In this document: positions 42,531-51,120 of the stretch, piece after piece | How positions within the stretch are numbered: the first letter of the stretch is position 1 | How the letters are laid out: each line of letters starts with the position of its first letter | Program-made: the position numbers and the translations under genes | Assembly: GCA_015069325.1 (NCBI GenBank) | Contig: SVIV01000002.1 | Coordinates: 62,001 to 126,000, forward strand | DNA: 64,000 nucleotides | From: Clostridiales bacterium | GTDB lineage: Bacteria > Bacillota > Clostridia > Christensenellales > UBA1242 | Reading direction: 5' to 3' | Notes under the pieces: model-generated | What the model was told of the DNA's origin: nothing | Databases searched by the model: none | The model's input: only the letters and a program-made list of their open reading frames with translations

Positions 42531-43235
42531 ATGAAAATCAAAGTATTAGGCTGTTCAAACTCTTGGACGTCAAGATGGACTTCTTGCTATCAAGTCAATG
42601 AAAATATATTAATGGATTGCGGTTGTGATGCATACAAAGCATATTTGCAAACAGGTAAATCTCTTACCGACATTAAACTTTTCTTAATCACCCACTTCCA
42701 CGCTGATCATATTTACGGGCTTAATGTATTTTTAACATTTGTTCACAGAAATAGAACAAACAAAACTTACAAGCCAACAATCGTAGGACCAAAAGGCATT
42801 CAAAAAATGTGTGAACGCGTTTTTTACACATCAAACCTTATTAAATTTGATTTTTCTGATTATGTGAATTTTGTTGAAGTTAAAGATGGTGATAGTTTTG
42901 AGTTTGATGGCATAAAAATATCTGCTCACAAACTCAACCACGGAGACGTTGTTGATTTTGGATATATTCTTAACGAAAACGAAAAATCTATTGGCTATAC
43001 AGGCGATACAACACTAGTCCCTGCTTTATTTAAATTTATTGAAAAGTGCGATACTTGCATAATGAACATAAGCAGAACAAAAACAAATGCAAAGCATTTG
43101 GGTGTAGATGCATTTGAAATGTTAAAAACAAAATACCCAAACAAAAAACTACTTGCTACCCATTGCGATGAAGAAGTTTATATGTTGCCTGAAATTAAAC
43201 CTTCACGAGTAGAAGAAGGAATGATTATTGAATAA
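42531..43235 (+). CDS. MBL-fold metallo-hydrolase (RNase Z-like)
   Basis: A 234-residue metallo-beta-lactamase-fold hydrolase. The metal motif THFHADHIYGL (HxHxDH, about 54-64) is intact, followed by a later His (KLNHGDVVDFGY) and GYTGDTTLVPAL, which matches the Asp-containing motif of the ElaC/RNase Z group. It lacks the long exosite arm of true RNase Z and is shorter (about 300 expected), so tRNA processing is not established; a phosphodiesterase role is possible. Single gene with its own promoter. Confidence 0.85.
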   Translation: MKIKVLGCSNSWTSRWTSCYQVNENILMDCGCDAYKAYLQTGKSLTDIKLFLITHFHADHIYGLNVFLTFVHRNRTNKTYKPTIVGPKGIQKMCERVFYTSNLIKFDFSDYVNFVEVKDGDSFEFDGIKISAHKLNHGDVVDFGYILNENEKSIGYTGDTTLVPALFKFIEKCDTCIMNISRTKTNAKHLGVDAFEMLKTKYPNKKLLATHCDEEVYMLPEIKPSRVEEGMIIE

Positions 43236-43245
43236 ATCAACAGCT

Positions 43246-43280
43246 AAATAAAAAAGCCACACAAAGTGGCTATTTTTTAT
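43246..43280. terminator. Bidirectional terminator
   Basis: Stem AGCCAC / GTGGCT with flanking A- and T-runs, between the convergent MBL hydrolase and zinc-ribbon genes. Confidence 0.8.
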
Positions 43281-43633
43281 GGTTTTAAGTTTTCTTCACA
43301 TTCTTCACAGATTGCTTTATCTTCTGGAATTTCTTTTCCGCAGTTTGAACATTTATGCATATTTACTGTGCCTTTTGCAAAATTTTCTTCTGCAATGCTT
43401 CCTTGGGTAGCTTTCACAGCACTCCCCGTCCAAGTAAAAATAATCCCTATAATTGTAAATGCAATTCCGCTAATTAATAGCAAAATTCCACCAATAAGAA
43501 GTCCTACATTTACCGTTTCTTTACAAGCGATTACCATCATTGCAATACCACCTGCCAAAGCGATAAGCGAAAGAACTAAAAGCCCAATTCCCAGTCCTTT
43601 GAGTTGACCCTTTCTTTTTTCGATTATATTCAT
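43277..43633 (-). CDS. Two-helix membrane protein with C-terminal zinc ribbon
   Basis: A 118-residue protein with two hydrophobic helices (about 14-36 and 44-68) and a C-terminal Cys4 ribbon CSNCGKEIPEDKAICEEC. No enzymatic motif. It lies 12 nt downstream of the YdjG-like gene and in one run with the SPFH protein, all three carrying zinc ribbons, which suggests a shared membrane complex. In B. subtilis the comparable ydjFGHI operon also encodes a third component (YdjH), but I cannot align this protein to it. AAGGAG precedes the ATG. Confidence 0.7.
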   Translation of the reverse strand: MNIIEKRKGQLKGLGIGLLVLSLIALAGGIAMMVIACKETVNVGLLIGGILLLISGIAFTIIGIIFTWTGSAVKATQGSIAEENFAKGTVNMHKCSNCGKEIPEDKAICEECEENLKP

Positions 43634-43645
43634 AATATTCTCCTT

Positions 43646-44713
43646 TTAAATAAATAATGTCAATAAAATGATTGCCATAATTGCGAGTATTGGCAATAGC
43701 ACAATCAACGAAATTTTCCAACCAGATTTTGGCAACTTCCCGCCAAATGCCCCAGTTTGACCATTTATGACATTAGAATACGACTTATCTTTATATTTAA
43801 AACTTGTCCTATATATTGGCAAGAAACAATAGTAAAAATCACGATTAATATATGCAATATTAACATTTAAGCTGCTTACACCATCATTATATCGCAATAA
43901 ATCATTGGTAAGTTCTCTTTCTATTTCACCTTTAATTATGTAATGAGCACTATCAAACGCTTCATTTACACTACTTGAATAGCTTTCAACATCATATCCA
44001 AACACATAATCGTTTGAATAATCAACGGCCTTTGTAAAATCATATGGTCGAACTAACAAAATCTCTTCCTGCGTAAATTTTGTGCTTGTTTCAATAATTA
44101 CATCTTGATGAGATGAAAAATACTGTCCTGAAGACGTAGAATAACTTCTATAAGACCTAGTTTTCCCATCTTTATCTGTAGTAGTTTTGATATCATACAC
44201 TCGCGCATTATATTCAGTCGAACATTTCGCACCAAATACAAATGACGGATAATAAAAAGCATTTATATCTTCAATTTTAAAACTTTTCTTTAAGGACTTT
44301 GGCACAAGCCAATTCTTTTTTATTTTTGCCTTAAAAATTTCTCCTGCAAGCCCCTTGCTTATAGAAAAAGGAATAATTGCATCTGGCTTTAGGCCCCACT
44401 GTTCAATTGATTTCAAAAGCATTGACGTGTTGCAATATGGGCAATGCGCTGAAATATCATAACCTTCCACGCTAATCAATGCCCCACAGTTTAAACAATT
44501 TAATTCCTTTTTCAATAAAAGCAAATTTTCATTGTTGTGATTAAGTAACACATCGTCATTCAGTTGATGTTTTTGGTAAGTTGTGGTTTTAGTTATTTCT
44601 TTTTTGCTTTTGCAAGACGGACAGGTCAAACACTGTCCGTCTGCATCAAAGTGCATATCATCGCCGCAACTAGAACATTTTGAAAACAACAACTCAAGTT
44701 TCTTTTTTGACAT
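43646..44713 (-). CDS. YdjG-like double zinc-ribbon membrane protein
   Basis: A 355-residue protein with two N-terminal ribbons (CSSCGDDMHF..CLTCPSC and CLNCGALISV..CPYC), a central domain rich in Tyr/Ser (SSYRSYS-like stretches around 195-205) and one C-terminal helix (ISLIVLLPILAIMAIILLTLF). This matches the layout of TFIIB-type zinc-ribbon proteins such as YdjG, found with SPFH proteins of the YdjI type. Its ATG abuts the stop of the SPFH gene. The established B. subtilis analogue works with PspA in membrane stress; the role here is inferred from context. Confidence 0.72.
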   Translation of the reverse strand: MSKKKLELLFSKCSSCGDDMHFDADGQCLTCPSCKSKKEITKTTTYQKHQLNDDVLLNHNNENLLLLKKELNCLNCGALISVEGYDISAHCPYCNTSMLLKSIEQWGLKPDAIIPFSISKGLAGEIFKAKIKKNWLVPKSLKKSFKIEDINAFYYPSFVFGAKCSTEYNARVYDIKTTTDKDGKTRSYRSYSTSSGQYFSSHQDVIIETSTKFTQEEILLVRPYDFTKAVDYSNDYVFGYDVESYSSSVNEAFDSAHYIIKGEIERELTNDLLRYNDGVSSLNVNIAYINRDFYYCFLPIYRTSFKYKDKSYSNVINGQTGAFGGKLPKSGWKISLIVLLPILAIMAIILLTLFI

Positions 44714-45765
44714 TATTCACCTAATTTGTTTCCGCATTCACTGCAGAACTTTGCTGTGCTCTTCACTTCTGCTCCACATTCTGGACAAAAACTTTTTGCA
44801 GGGATTTTTACTCCGCATTCTGGGCAGAATTTTGCATTTGCCGGAATGTTTGTTTTACATTTCGCACAAACTTTTTCTTCTTTTTTCTTTTTAGGCTTTT
44901 CTTCGCTTCCTTTGAGCCCTTCCGCAAAAACTTGTCCAAGCGAACTTCCGGCACCAAGTCCCACACCTAATCCAGCAAGCCCGCTTCCATTTGGATTTTT
45001 TGCAGCTTCATCCATAGCATCTGCCGCTTTAAGGCGAAGATTTGTGTCAAGGCGATCTTCCATTATTCCAAGTCTAGTCCTTTCATCAAGAGCCTTTTCA
45101 ATTTCTTCTGGAAGTGAAATATTTTCAACTACAACACCTGAAAGTTTCATACCTAATTTCAGAAACTCAACATTTGTTTGCTTTTTAATTTCGTCTGCAA
45201 GTTCTTTATAATTAGCCGCTAAATCTAATGCTGAAATTTTACCTTCGCCCAAGGCATCAGTAATCCCCTGAATGATTAATGGACGATTGTGAGATTCAAT
45301 ATCTTCAACCTTATAAAGCTGATTTGTGCCAAAAACTTCTTCCATAAATGTGCGCACGTCAACAATTTTAAATGAATATGTTCCAAATCCCCTTAATCTT
45401 ACATTCCCAAAATCTGCATCTCTCATCATAATTGGATTTTGAGTGCCCCATTTAAGTCCTGTAAACTGTTTTGTATTAATAAAATATACTTCCGCCTTAA
45501 TTGGAGAGTTAAACCCCGTAGGAAGCGACAAAAGTTTTGTAAGGAATGGAATATTCTCTGTCGCAAGCTTATAAGTGCCAGGTGCAAAAATATCACATAT
45601 TTGTCCTTTATGCACAAAAACTGCTGTTTGCGAAGGTCTTACGACAAGAGTAGAACTATTCATAATTTCTTCTCTTTTCTGCATCGGAAAGCGGTAAACG
45701 ATAGTATCTTTACTATCATCTTGCCATTCAATAACTTCTAATAATTGTTTTTTAAAAAATCCCAT
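44713..45765 (-). CDS. SPFH domain protein with C-terminal zinc ribbons (YdjI-like)
   Basis: A 350-residue membrane-associated protein. The central SPFH domain is recognisable from LVVRPSQTAVFVHKGQICDIFAPGTYKL to the helical region ending ALDERTRLGIMEDRLD. A Gly-rich linker (GLAGLGVGLGAGSS) leads to two zinc ribbons (CAKCKTNIPANAKFCPECG, CPECGAEVKSTAKFCSECG). This is the YdjI subfamily. The track start at 45771 is a TTG; the ATG at 45765 after AAGGAGATTGAAT is chosen. It heads a three-gene operon; a PspA-like partner is not in the window. Confidence 0.85.
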   Translation of the reverse strand: MGFFKKQLLEVIEWQDDSKDTIVYRFPMQKREEIMNSSTLVVRPSQTAVFVHKGQICDIFAPGTYKLATENIPFLTKLLSLPTGFNSPIKAEVYFINTKQFTGLKWGTQNPIMMRDADFGNVRLRGFGTYSFKIVDVRTFMEEVFGTNQLYKVEDIESHNRPLIIQGITDALGEGKISALDLAANYKELADEIKKQTNVEFLKLGMKLSGVVVENISLPEEIEKALDERTRLGIMEDRLDTNLRLKAADAMDEAAKNPNGSGLAGLGVGLGAGSSLGQVFAEGLKGSEEKPKKKKEEKVCAKCKTNIPANAKFCPECGVKIPAKSFCPECGAEVKSTAKFCSECGNKLGE

Positions 45766-45835
45766 ATTCAATCTCCTTTTTACCTACCTTTATTTTAGTA
45801 TATTTACTACAAATTTTGCAAATATTTTACAATAA

Positions 45836-45866
45836 AAATAAAAAAAGGCGATAAAATCACCTTAAA
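45836..45866 (-). terminator. Terminator after rubrerythrin
   Basis: Stem AAGGTGAT / ATCGCCTT (one G-U pair) with a T7 tail on the minus strand. Confidence 0.7.
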
Positions 45867-46458
45867 ATTTCAATTCTTCTGGCAAATGCACGTCTGCATA
45901 TCCCTGTTTTGCTTCACAAAGCGGACAAGTTTCCCACGCTTCTTTGCCAAAACTTACATATCCGCACGACGGACATACCCAAGCGACCTGCTTAGCCTTT
46001 TTATAAAGTTTTTCATCTTTCATTTGTTTATAAAGTTCTTCAAATACCCTTGCGTGAACTTGCTCCACCTGCCCAATCATTTGAAATAAATTTGCAATCT
46101 CAACAAAACCTTCTTCCCTTGCAATCTTTTCAAATTCAATGTAAACATTTGCTTCATCAAGTTCGTCTTGCATTAAATATTTTAAATTGTCAAGCATATT
46201 CCACTTTTCTTTAAATGGAAGACCTAATGCTATATCAATATTTTCAATTTGCTCCTTGTCTGCTTGCTGAAGTTTTGTGTAAAGCATTCTTGCGTGATTA
46301 AATTCTTGATAAGCAATTTTATCAATAAGCGTAGCTATCGCTTCATAACCATTCATTCTGAATCCATATTCGCAAAATTCATATCGAGTCCTAGCACTAC
46401 ACTCAGCAACAAAAGCCCTTGCAAGATTTAAATAAGTTTGACTATCTTTTAATTTCAT
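45862..46458 (-). CDS. Rubrerythrin
   Basis: Non-haem diiron peroxidase for oxidative-stress defence in anaerobes. The ferritin-like four-helix domain has ExxH motifs (KIAYQEFNHARM and IGQVEQVHARVF) and further Glu ligands; the C-terminal rubredoxin-type Fe(Cys)4 site is CPSCGYVSFGKEAWETCPLC. The track start at 46506 is replaced by the ATG at 46458, which has GGAGGA 4 nt upstream, giving 198 residues. Divergent from the YgjV-like gene across about 115 nt. Confidence 0.92.
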   Translation of the reverse strand: MKLKDSQTYLNLARAFVAECSARTRYEFCEYGFRMNGYEAIATLIDKIAYQEFNHARMLYTKLQQADKEQIENIDIALGLPFKEKWNMLDNLKYLMQDELDEANVYIEFEKIAREEGFVEIANLFQMIGQVEQVHARVFEELYKQMKDEKLYKKAKQVAWVCPSCGYVSFGKEAWETCPLCEAKQGYADVHLPEELKF

Positions 46459-46539
46459 ACATTCCTCCATACACTTTTTATATCCAAAAGACAAACATTT
46501 ATTCATTTTTTACTTTTTTAATAAAAAAATGCGTTTTTA

Positions 46540-46568
46540 TTGGACTTTTTTTGTCGTTTTGTTATAAT
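46540..46568 (+). promoter_or_regulatory. Leaderless promoter of the YgjV-like gene
   Basis: TTGGAC-17-TATAAT, with the ATG starting 7 nt after the last base of the -10, exactly where transcription should begin. No Shine-Dalgarno lies in between. Confidence 0.7.
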
Positions 46569-46574
46569 TATCGT

Positions 46575-47132
46575 ATGTGGACAATAGAATACATTCTTTC
46601 TCAAATTTGCATTGTTATTGCTGTAGGCATATTCATATCTACTACCTTTCTTCGAAATAGGAAGTTAGTAATTTTTTTAAATTGCATTGTAAACAGCATT
46701 TACATTATTCATTATATTCTTTTAAGCAAATACATAGGCGTGGTAATAAATTCAATAGCAATCGCAAGAAGCATTTGGTTTTATTTTGACTCAAAACTAC
46801 CACACAAAAATTACCTTTCACTTATTTTTTGTTCACTGTCAATGACTCTAGCTGGAGTTTTAACGTATTCTAATCCACTTGACATATTCGCAATCATCGG
46901 TTCCGTAATTAGCACTTTTGGACTTTGGCAATCCAATATGCAAGTATATCGGATTTGCCTAATTATCAACAACTTATGCTATATGATATTTAATTTATCA
47001 ATAAAATCTTACCTATCTGTCACATTTGAATGTGTAATCATTATCACCTCAATTATCAATCTTATTAAATTTTATAAAGAAACTAAAAAGAAAAAAGATT
47101 TGATTCCACCATTACAACAAAACCAACTATAA
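46575..47132 (+). CDS. YgjV-family inner membrane protein
   Basis: A polytopic membrane protein, about six hydrophobic helices in 185 residues, with a charged C-terminal tail (KFYKETKKKKD). Helix motifs such as GLWQSNMQVYRICLIINNLCYMIFN resemble the YgjV (Imp-YgjV) family, whose function is unknown. The track extends the ORF upstream to 46419, but that would overlap the promoter; MWTIEYILSQ at 46575 is preferred because a perfect TATAAT ends 6 nt before it and no ribosome site exists. It would then be translated from a leaderless mRNA. Confidence 0.78.
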   Translation: MWTIEYILSQICIVIAVGIFISTTFLRNRKLVIFLNCIVNSIYIIHYILLSKYIGVVINSIAIARSIWFYFDSKLPHKNYLSLIFCSLSMTLAGVLTYSNPLDIFAIIGSVISTFGLWQSNMQVYRICLIINNLCYMIFNLSIKSYLSVTFECVIIITSIINLIKFYKETKKKKDLIPPLQQNQL

Positions 47133-47165
47133 AAAAATAAAAGGAACGCTCCTTTTATTTTTTTA
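47131..47165. terminator. Bidirectional terminator
   Basis: 11-bp stem AAATAAAAGGA / TCCTTTTATTT with loop ACGC, between the convergent YgjV-like and RSH genes. Confidence 0.85.
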
Positions 47166-48602
47166 ATTTTTCATTTGCTTTTCAAACTCTTTAATTAAGC
47201 ACTTTTTCGCCAAATCAGAACTAACATATGCAAACCATTTTAAATTTGCATTGTTTTTTATTTCATTGTTTTCATCTCGCGCAACGACAATATCAACCTG
47301 ATCTCCGTCAAAAAGCCTTGTGTATGGCGGAGATTTTGTTTTTGAACCATTGATAATTGCATACTGAAAACCTAAACCTATATCTCTATGAAGTTTAAAC
47401 GCAAAATCTAAAACCGTGTTATCTTTATGAATAAACTTAATCTCGCCAGAACGAGTTTTTACGTGAATAAAATCTTGCCCTAAACTTCCTACATCTTCTT
47501 CGTCAAGCATATAGCTATTTTGACCATCTAATGTCCCATTTCTTAAAGAAATGTTTTCGCTTTTATTCAAAACATAAACATTATATTTGTTTTTAAACCT
47601 GTCTTCTATTTGAATATAAGGTTTTTTAGTAAATGAACCAACATTTGCATCAATAAGTTTCACCTGTCCTGACAATTTGTGTTCTATCAAAGAAAACACT
47701 TCCGCCAAAACATCTTGAAACTCGCCTTTTTCATAAACAAGATGAATATTGTATGTCGCAACCTTAAGCATTTGTCCTTGGGAAATTTTTCTAATGTTTA
47801 TATTTTTAAACATTTTGTTTAAATCTTCATAAACTTTATATTCGCGAACTGGAATGATATGCAAAGATGTAATACTAGAATTCAAACAAACTTCTTGCAA
47901 CTTTCCTTCAATCTTTTTTATAATTTGAACATTTGATGAATGATAATTATTATACTGCCAAAGATATTCACTTATCTCCTGATTATGCACAAGCTTAAAG
48001 CATTCATTTTTTATCGTTCTATAAAAATATTCACTGTTGAGCGCTTTCGCTATAGGAATAATCCACTTTTCTGTTTCTTTCACCTTTTCAAGTTGTTTCG
48101 CAAATGGGAAAGACGCAATCGTGCGAAGATTGTGCAGCCTATCCGCAAATTTAATACAAAATCCTAAAGGGTTTTGCTTTCCTAAAGCAATAAGCTTTTT
48201 AAAAGACTGCTCTTCAATTGACGCCTTTTGAAAATTTTGGTCTTCATAAATATCGTCGGTGTTAAAAACATATTCTTCTTTGTCTATGGCAGAAACACAA
48301 TCAACCATACTAGCAACATTTTTGCCAAAATGTTGTTCTATTTCTTTTGTTGTATAATTGCAATCTTCAACAACATCGTGCAAAAGTGCCCCGCAAACAA
48401 CATCTTCATCAAAATCCAAATTAGATAGTATTATAGCAACTTCTAAAGGGTGCGTGATATACAACTGACCATCCAGACGCCTTTGATCGCGATGCAATAA
48501 TCTTGCAAGTTCAAATGCCCTTTCAATCTTATGAGTAGAATAACCATTTTGCACAAACCTTGACTTTATCACTTCAAATCTTTCGTCAATTTTATCCAAC
48601 AT
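47163..48602 (-). CDS. RelA/SpoT-type hydrolase with degenerate synthetase region
   Basis: A 479-residue RSH-like protein. The (p)ppGpp hydrolase HD domain looks intact: DGQLYITHPLEVA, ALLHDVVEDC (HDxxED) and IKFADRLHNLRT. The middle region (about 225-370) is where a synthetase domain would be, but the nucleotide-binding signatures (for example YxSxH) are absent. A TGS domain follows (IKFIHKDNTVLDFAFKLHRDIG), with no ACT domain; normal SpoT/Rel is about 730. So it is probably a hydrolase-only enzyme, or it acts on another nucleotide. Its start overlaps the XRE gene by 11 nt. Confidence 0.8.
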   Translation of the reverse strand: MLDKIDERFEVIKSRFVQNGYSTHKIERAFELARLLHRDQRRLDGQLYITHPLEVAIILSNLDFDEDVVCGALLHDVVEDCNYTTKEIEQHFGKNVASMVDCVSAIDKEEYVFNTDDIYEDQNFQKASIEEQSFKKLIALGKQNPLGFCIKFADRLHNLRTIASFPFAKQLEKVKETEKWIIPIAKALNSEYFYRTIKNECFKLVHNQEISEYLWQYNNYHSSNVQIIKKIEGKLQEVCLNSSITSLHIIPVREYKVYEDLNKMFKNINIRKISQGQMLKVATYNIHLVYEKGEFQDVLAEVFSLIEHKLSGQVKLIDANVGSFTKKPYIQIEDRFKNKYNVYVLNKSENISLRNGTLDGQNSYMLDEEDVGSLGQDFIHVKTRSGEIKFIHKDNTVLDFAFKLHRDIGLGFQYAIINGSKTKSPPYTRLFDGDQVDIVVARDENNEIKNNANLKWFAYVSSDLAKKCLIKEFEKQMKN

Positions 48603-49554
48603 CTATACCTTCCTTAATAAGTTTATAAATGACATCATCTTCTCTGTTTGAAACTTTAGCAAACCTAAACGCATTTGCTTCTAAAATTTCATTGAAATGA
48701 TATTCCAACTTGTTTTGAACCAAAGCGATTTTTTGATTATCTGAAAGCGCACTAGAAATTTCGTTTTTATCCACAAACAAACGCTTAAACAAATCAATTA
48801 AATCTTTAATAGCATAATCAAGATTTACGCTATAATCATTAAATTTTAGGCATTGGTAAATTCCACCATCTGGCATATCAATAAGCTTACGAGAAATTAT
48901 CACAAACTCAACACAAGGATTATGTTCTCTTCCCCTTGCAACTGTATTTAACGTTCCACCTCCACCAATATACGCAACTTTACTTGGCGGATTATTAAAT
49001 ATCATAAAACATCTATCGCCAATCTCTTTGTTATATAAATCAATAAAAAGGTTTTGTTCGGCAACTGTAAGTGCACCTTTATATGGCAGTTCTTGTTGAT
49101 TATAAAATTCAACAATTTCTTCATCACTCATTTTGTTTAAGTTGCCAAGCATCTTCACAGCTTCAATTTTTTCCTTTACAAACGCACCATAAACAACAGT
49201 TCTTTCCCCGTTTGACATTTCGCTTAACACACTCATCACACCATATTTAAGCGTGCTGTTGAAATTACTATGAACTTCACCTTTATATGCATTATTGTTG
49301 TAATAATACACAATGTAGTTTCCTACAAAACGATCATACGACACTTCTTCTGACGGATTTATATCCGAAAACAAAAAATCATCAATACAAATGCCAAATG
49401 AATTTTTTAAAGCTACTAAAAACTGAATAGACGGTTCACTCATTTTAGACAAATAGTTGTTGATACTAGATTGCGAAAATCCGGTTTTATCAGCAATATA
49501 CTTTTGCGTATATTTCTCAGCCAAAATTTTTAAATTCTTTTGAAAATTACTCAT
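48592..49554 (-). CDS. XRE-family HTH regulator with unknown C-terminal domain
   Basis: A 320-residue protein. The N-terminal lambda-repressor-like HTH reads YTQKYIADKTGFSQSSINNYLSKMSEPSIQFLVALKNSFGICIDDFLF (about 17-64), so it binds DNA. The rest has no recognised domain; it includes YIGGGGTLNTVARGREHNP, which has a nucleotide-binding flavour. AAGGAG precedes the ATG at 49554 (the track's 49560 is a GTG). It overlaps the RSH gene and is divergent from the HipA-like kinase, so it may regulate both. Sensing of a ligand by the C-terminal part is inference. Confidence 0.78.
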   Translation of the reverse strand: MSNFQKNLKILAEKYTQKYIADKTGFSQSSINNYLSKMSEPSIQFLVALKNSFGICIDDFLFSDINPSEEVSYDRFVGNYIVYYYNNNAYKGEVHSNFNSTLKYGVMSVLSEMSNGERTVVYGAFVKEKIEAVKMLGNLNKMSDEEIVEFYNQQELPYKGALTVAEQNLFIDLYNKEIGDRCFMIFNNPPSKVAYIGGGGTLNTVARGREHNPCVEFVIISRKLIDMPDGGIYQCLKFNDYSVNLDYAIKDLIDLFKRLFVDKNEISSALSDNQKIALVQNKLEYHFNEILEANAFRFAKVSNREDDVIYKLIKEGIDVG

Positions 49555-49685
49555 AACCACTCCTTACAATATCTTATCATTTTTTGTCTAAATTTGTCAA
49601 TGCTTTTATCATTATAATAATATTATTTTTCTTTTTAATAAATATAGTTTATTATTTTTATAATCATCATTTCATTAAAGTGTAG

Positions 49686-49714
49686 TTTACAAAATGATTT
49701 TTTTATGCTATAAT
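49686..49714 (+). promoter_or_regulatory. Promoter of the HipA-like gene
   Basis: TTTACA-17-TATAAT, about 20 nt before the ATG, in the intergenic region shared with the divergent XRE regulator. Confidence 0.7.
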
Positions 49715-49734
49715 ACTATTAATTAGGAGAAACT

Positions 49735-51081
49735 ATGGCAGAATTAAAAGAATTAGACATACAACTTGCCGACGAAGGCTGGAATATTTATGGCGGAAAA
49801 AGCTTCAATATTTGGGGACTTGTAGATTTCCCACCAGAACTTTTGAAATATATCCTTGATTATAAAGGAAAAACATTTGTCAGTTTTGACCCAAACACCG
49901 GAAAAAAGATTAAGAAAACCGGACAGAGAGCACCTGTATGGACCGCTTTTGACAAATACCTATACAACGATTACAACCCAAAATCAAAAGATAACTCCTT
50001 GCCAAAAATTTCCGCAACCTTTAAATCTTGTTTTGACCATAAATATAGTGCAATTGTTGAAAATATGGGTATGCATATCGCAATTGCATTGGATATGCCA
50101 ACATCTTACAACTACATTGTCGCTTTCAATCCTGAAAAACACAAAAAAATCGTGCAAAACTATCCAACCCCCGACCTAAAAGACAAATTACAACCAATCG
50201 GTATAGTTTCAATCGATTTTTTACAGGCAAGACAAACGGATAAAGTAACAACAGATAAATCAGCATACTTTCACGGAAAAGAAGAAAACCCTGACTCAAC
50301 ATTCTTTTTCGATGGCGACCAGCTTATTACATTTGAAGATGCGTTAAAAAAACACCATATAGTCCTTGACAAACTCGCAGGAGAAGAAAACTATATTGAA
50401 CACTGGATTGACGTCGTTGATAAAATCGCGAGAGAAGAATTTAAAAATATTCCCAAAGAAAAACTCAGCAAAATAACAGAAGATATACACAGCAGAATTG
50501 CAAGATCATTTTTGCTTAAAGACTGCATTCTCGGAGACTGCGATTTCACGTCATACAACGGCGGCATTGTTGTAAATTCCCACAAAATACGCTATGCGGC
50601 AAACCACGACTATGGAGACATTTGCAACGGGCTCGTAAAAAACAAATTCACATTTGACCTTTATTGCGGAATGTCATTAGACACGTTCCAAAAACTACCA
50701 CAAGCGATTCAAGATAAAATTTTAGCAGCACAGAAAAGATTTTCAGCAAAAACAGTTGAACAACTAGCCGAAGACTGGGCAAGTTCTTCCAGTGAACACA
50801 ATTTCTACTATGTCTTAAAAAACTTCCCTAATGCCTGCAAAGAATTTTTCAACAACACAGCAAACCTTATCCAAAAGAAGCAGATAGAGAAAATTGTCGC
50901 AAAATACACAAAAATAACAGTCAATGGGAATGCACTCCTAACAAAAGAAGAGGCCGATATGTTTATCACATATTTAAACGCAAGAGCTTCACATTACTGC
51001 GAACTATACGTAAATCATTTAAACGGAATTCACAGCAAAGTGCCCGAAAATACCGAACTTGATAGTTACGCAATGGAATAA
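49735..51081 (+). CDS. HipA-like kinase-fold protein (putative)
   Basis: A 448-residue soluble protein with partial HipA/CtkA-type kinase features. LGDCDFTSYN aligns with the HipA catalytic loop GNxDxHxxN in the Asp and final Asn positions, and NHDYGDICNG about 20 residues later fits the metal-binding Asp. Upstream, IVENMGMHIAIALDMP and VSIDFLQARQ resemble the helical segment and the FDR strand of HipA. The catalytic-loop His is replaced by Thr. No hipB lies in cis downstream; instead an XRE regulator is divergent. AGGAG precedes the ATG. Substrate unknown. Confidence 0.55.
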   Translation: MAELKELDIQLADEGWNIYGGKSFNIWGLVDFPPELLKYILDYKGKTFVSFDPNTGKKIKKTGQRAPVWTAFDKYLYNDYNPKSKDNSLPKISATFKSCFDHKYSAIVENMGMHIAIALDMPTSYNYIVAFNPEKHKKIVQNYPTPDLKDKLQPIGIVSIDFLQARQTDKVTTDKSAYFHGKEENPDSTFFFDGDQLITFEDALKKHHIVLDKLAGEENYIEHWIDVVDKIAREEFKNIPKEKLSKITEDIHSRIARSFLLKDCILGDCDFTSYNGGIVVNSHKIRYAANHDYGDICNGLVKNKFTFDLYCGMSLDTFQKLPQAIQDKILAAQKRFSAKTVEQLAEDWASSSSEHNFYYVLKNFPNACKEFFNNTANLIQKKQIEKIVAKYTKITVNGNALLTKEEADMFITYLNARASHYCELYVNHLNGIHSKVPENTELDSYAME

Positions 51082-51120
51082 CAACAAAAACAAATCAAGT
51101 AACAAATTAAGGAGTTGATT

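Noticed and set aside
45426-45741. ORFs opposite and out of frame at the start of the SPFH gene
   Set aside because: Shadows; the SPFH frame carries the domain motifs.
46419-46574. N-terminal extension of the YgjV-like ORF
   Set aside because: It would run through the promoter and antisense to the rubrerythrin start; the internal ATG at 46575 matches the family start and the promoter geometry.
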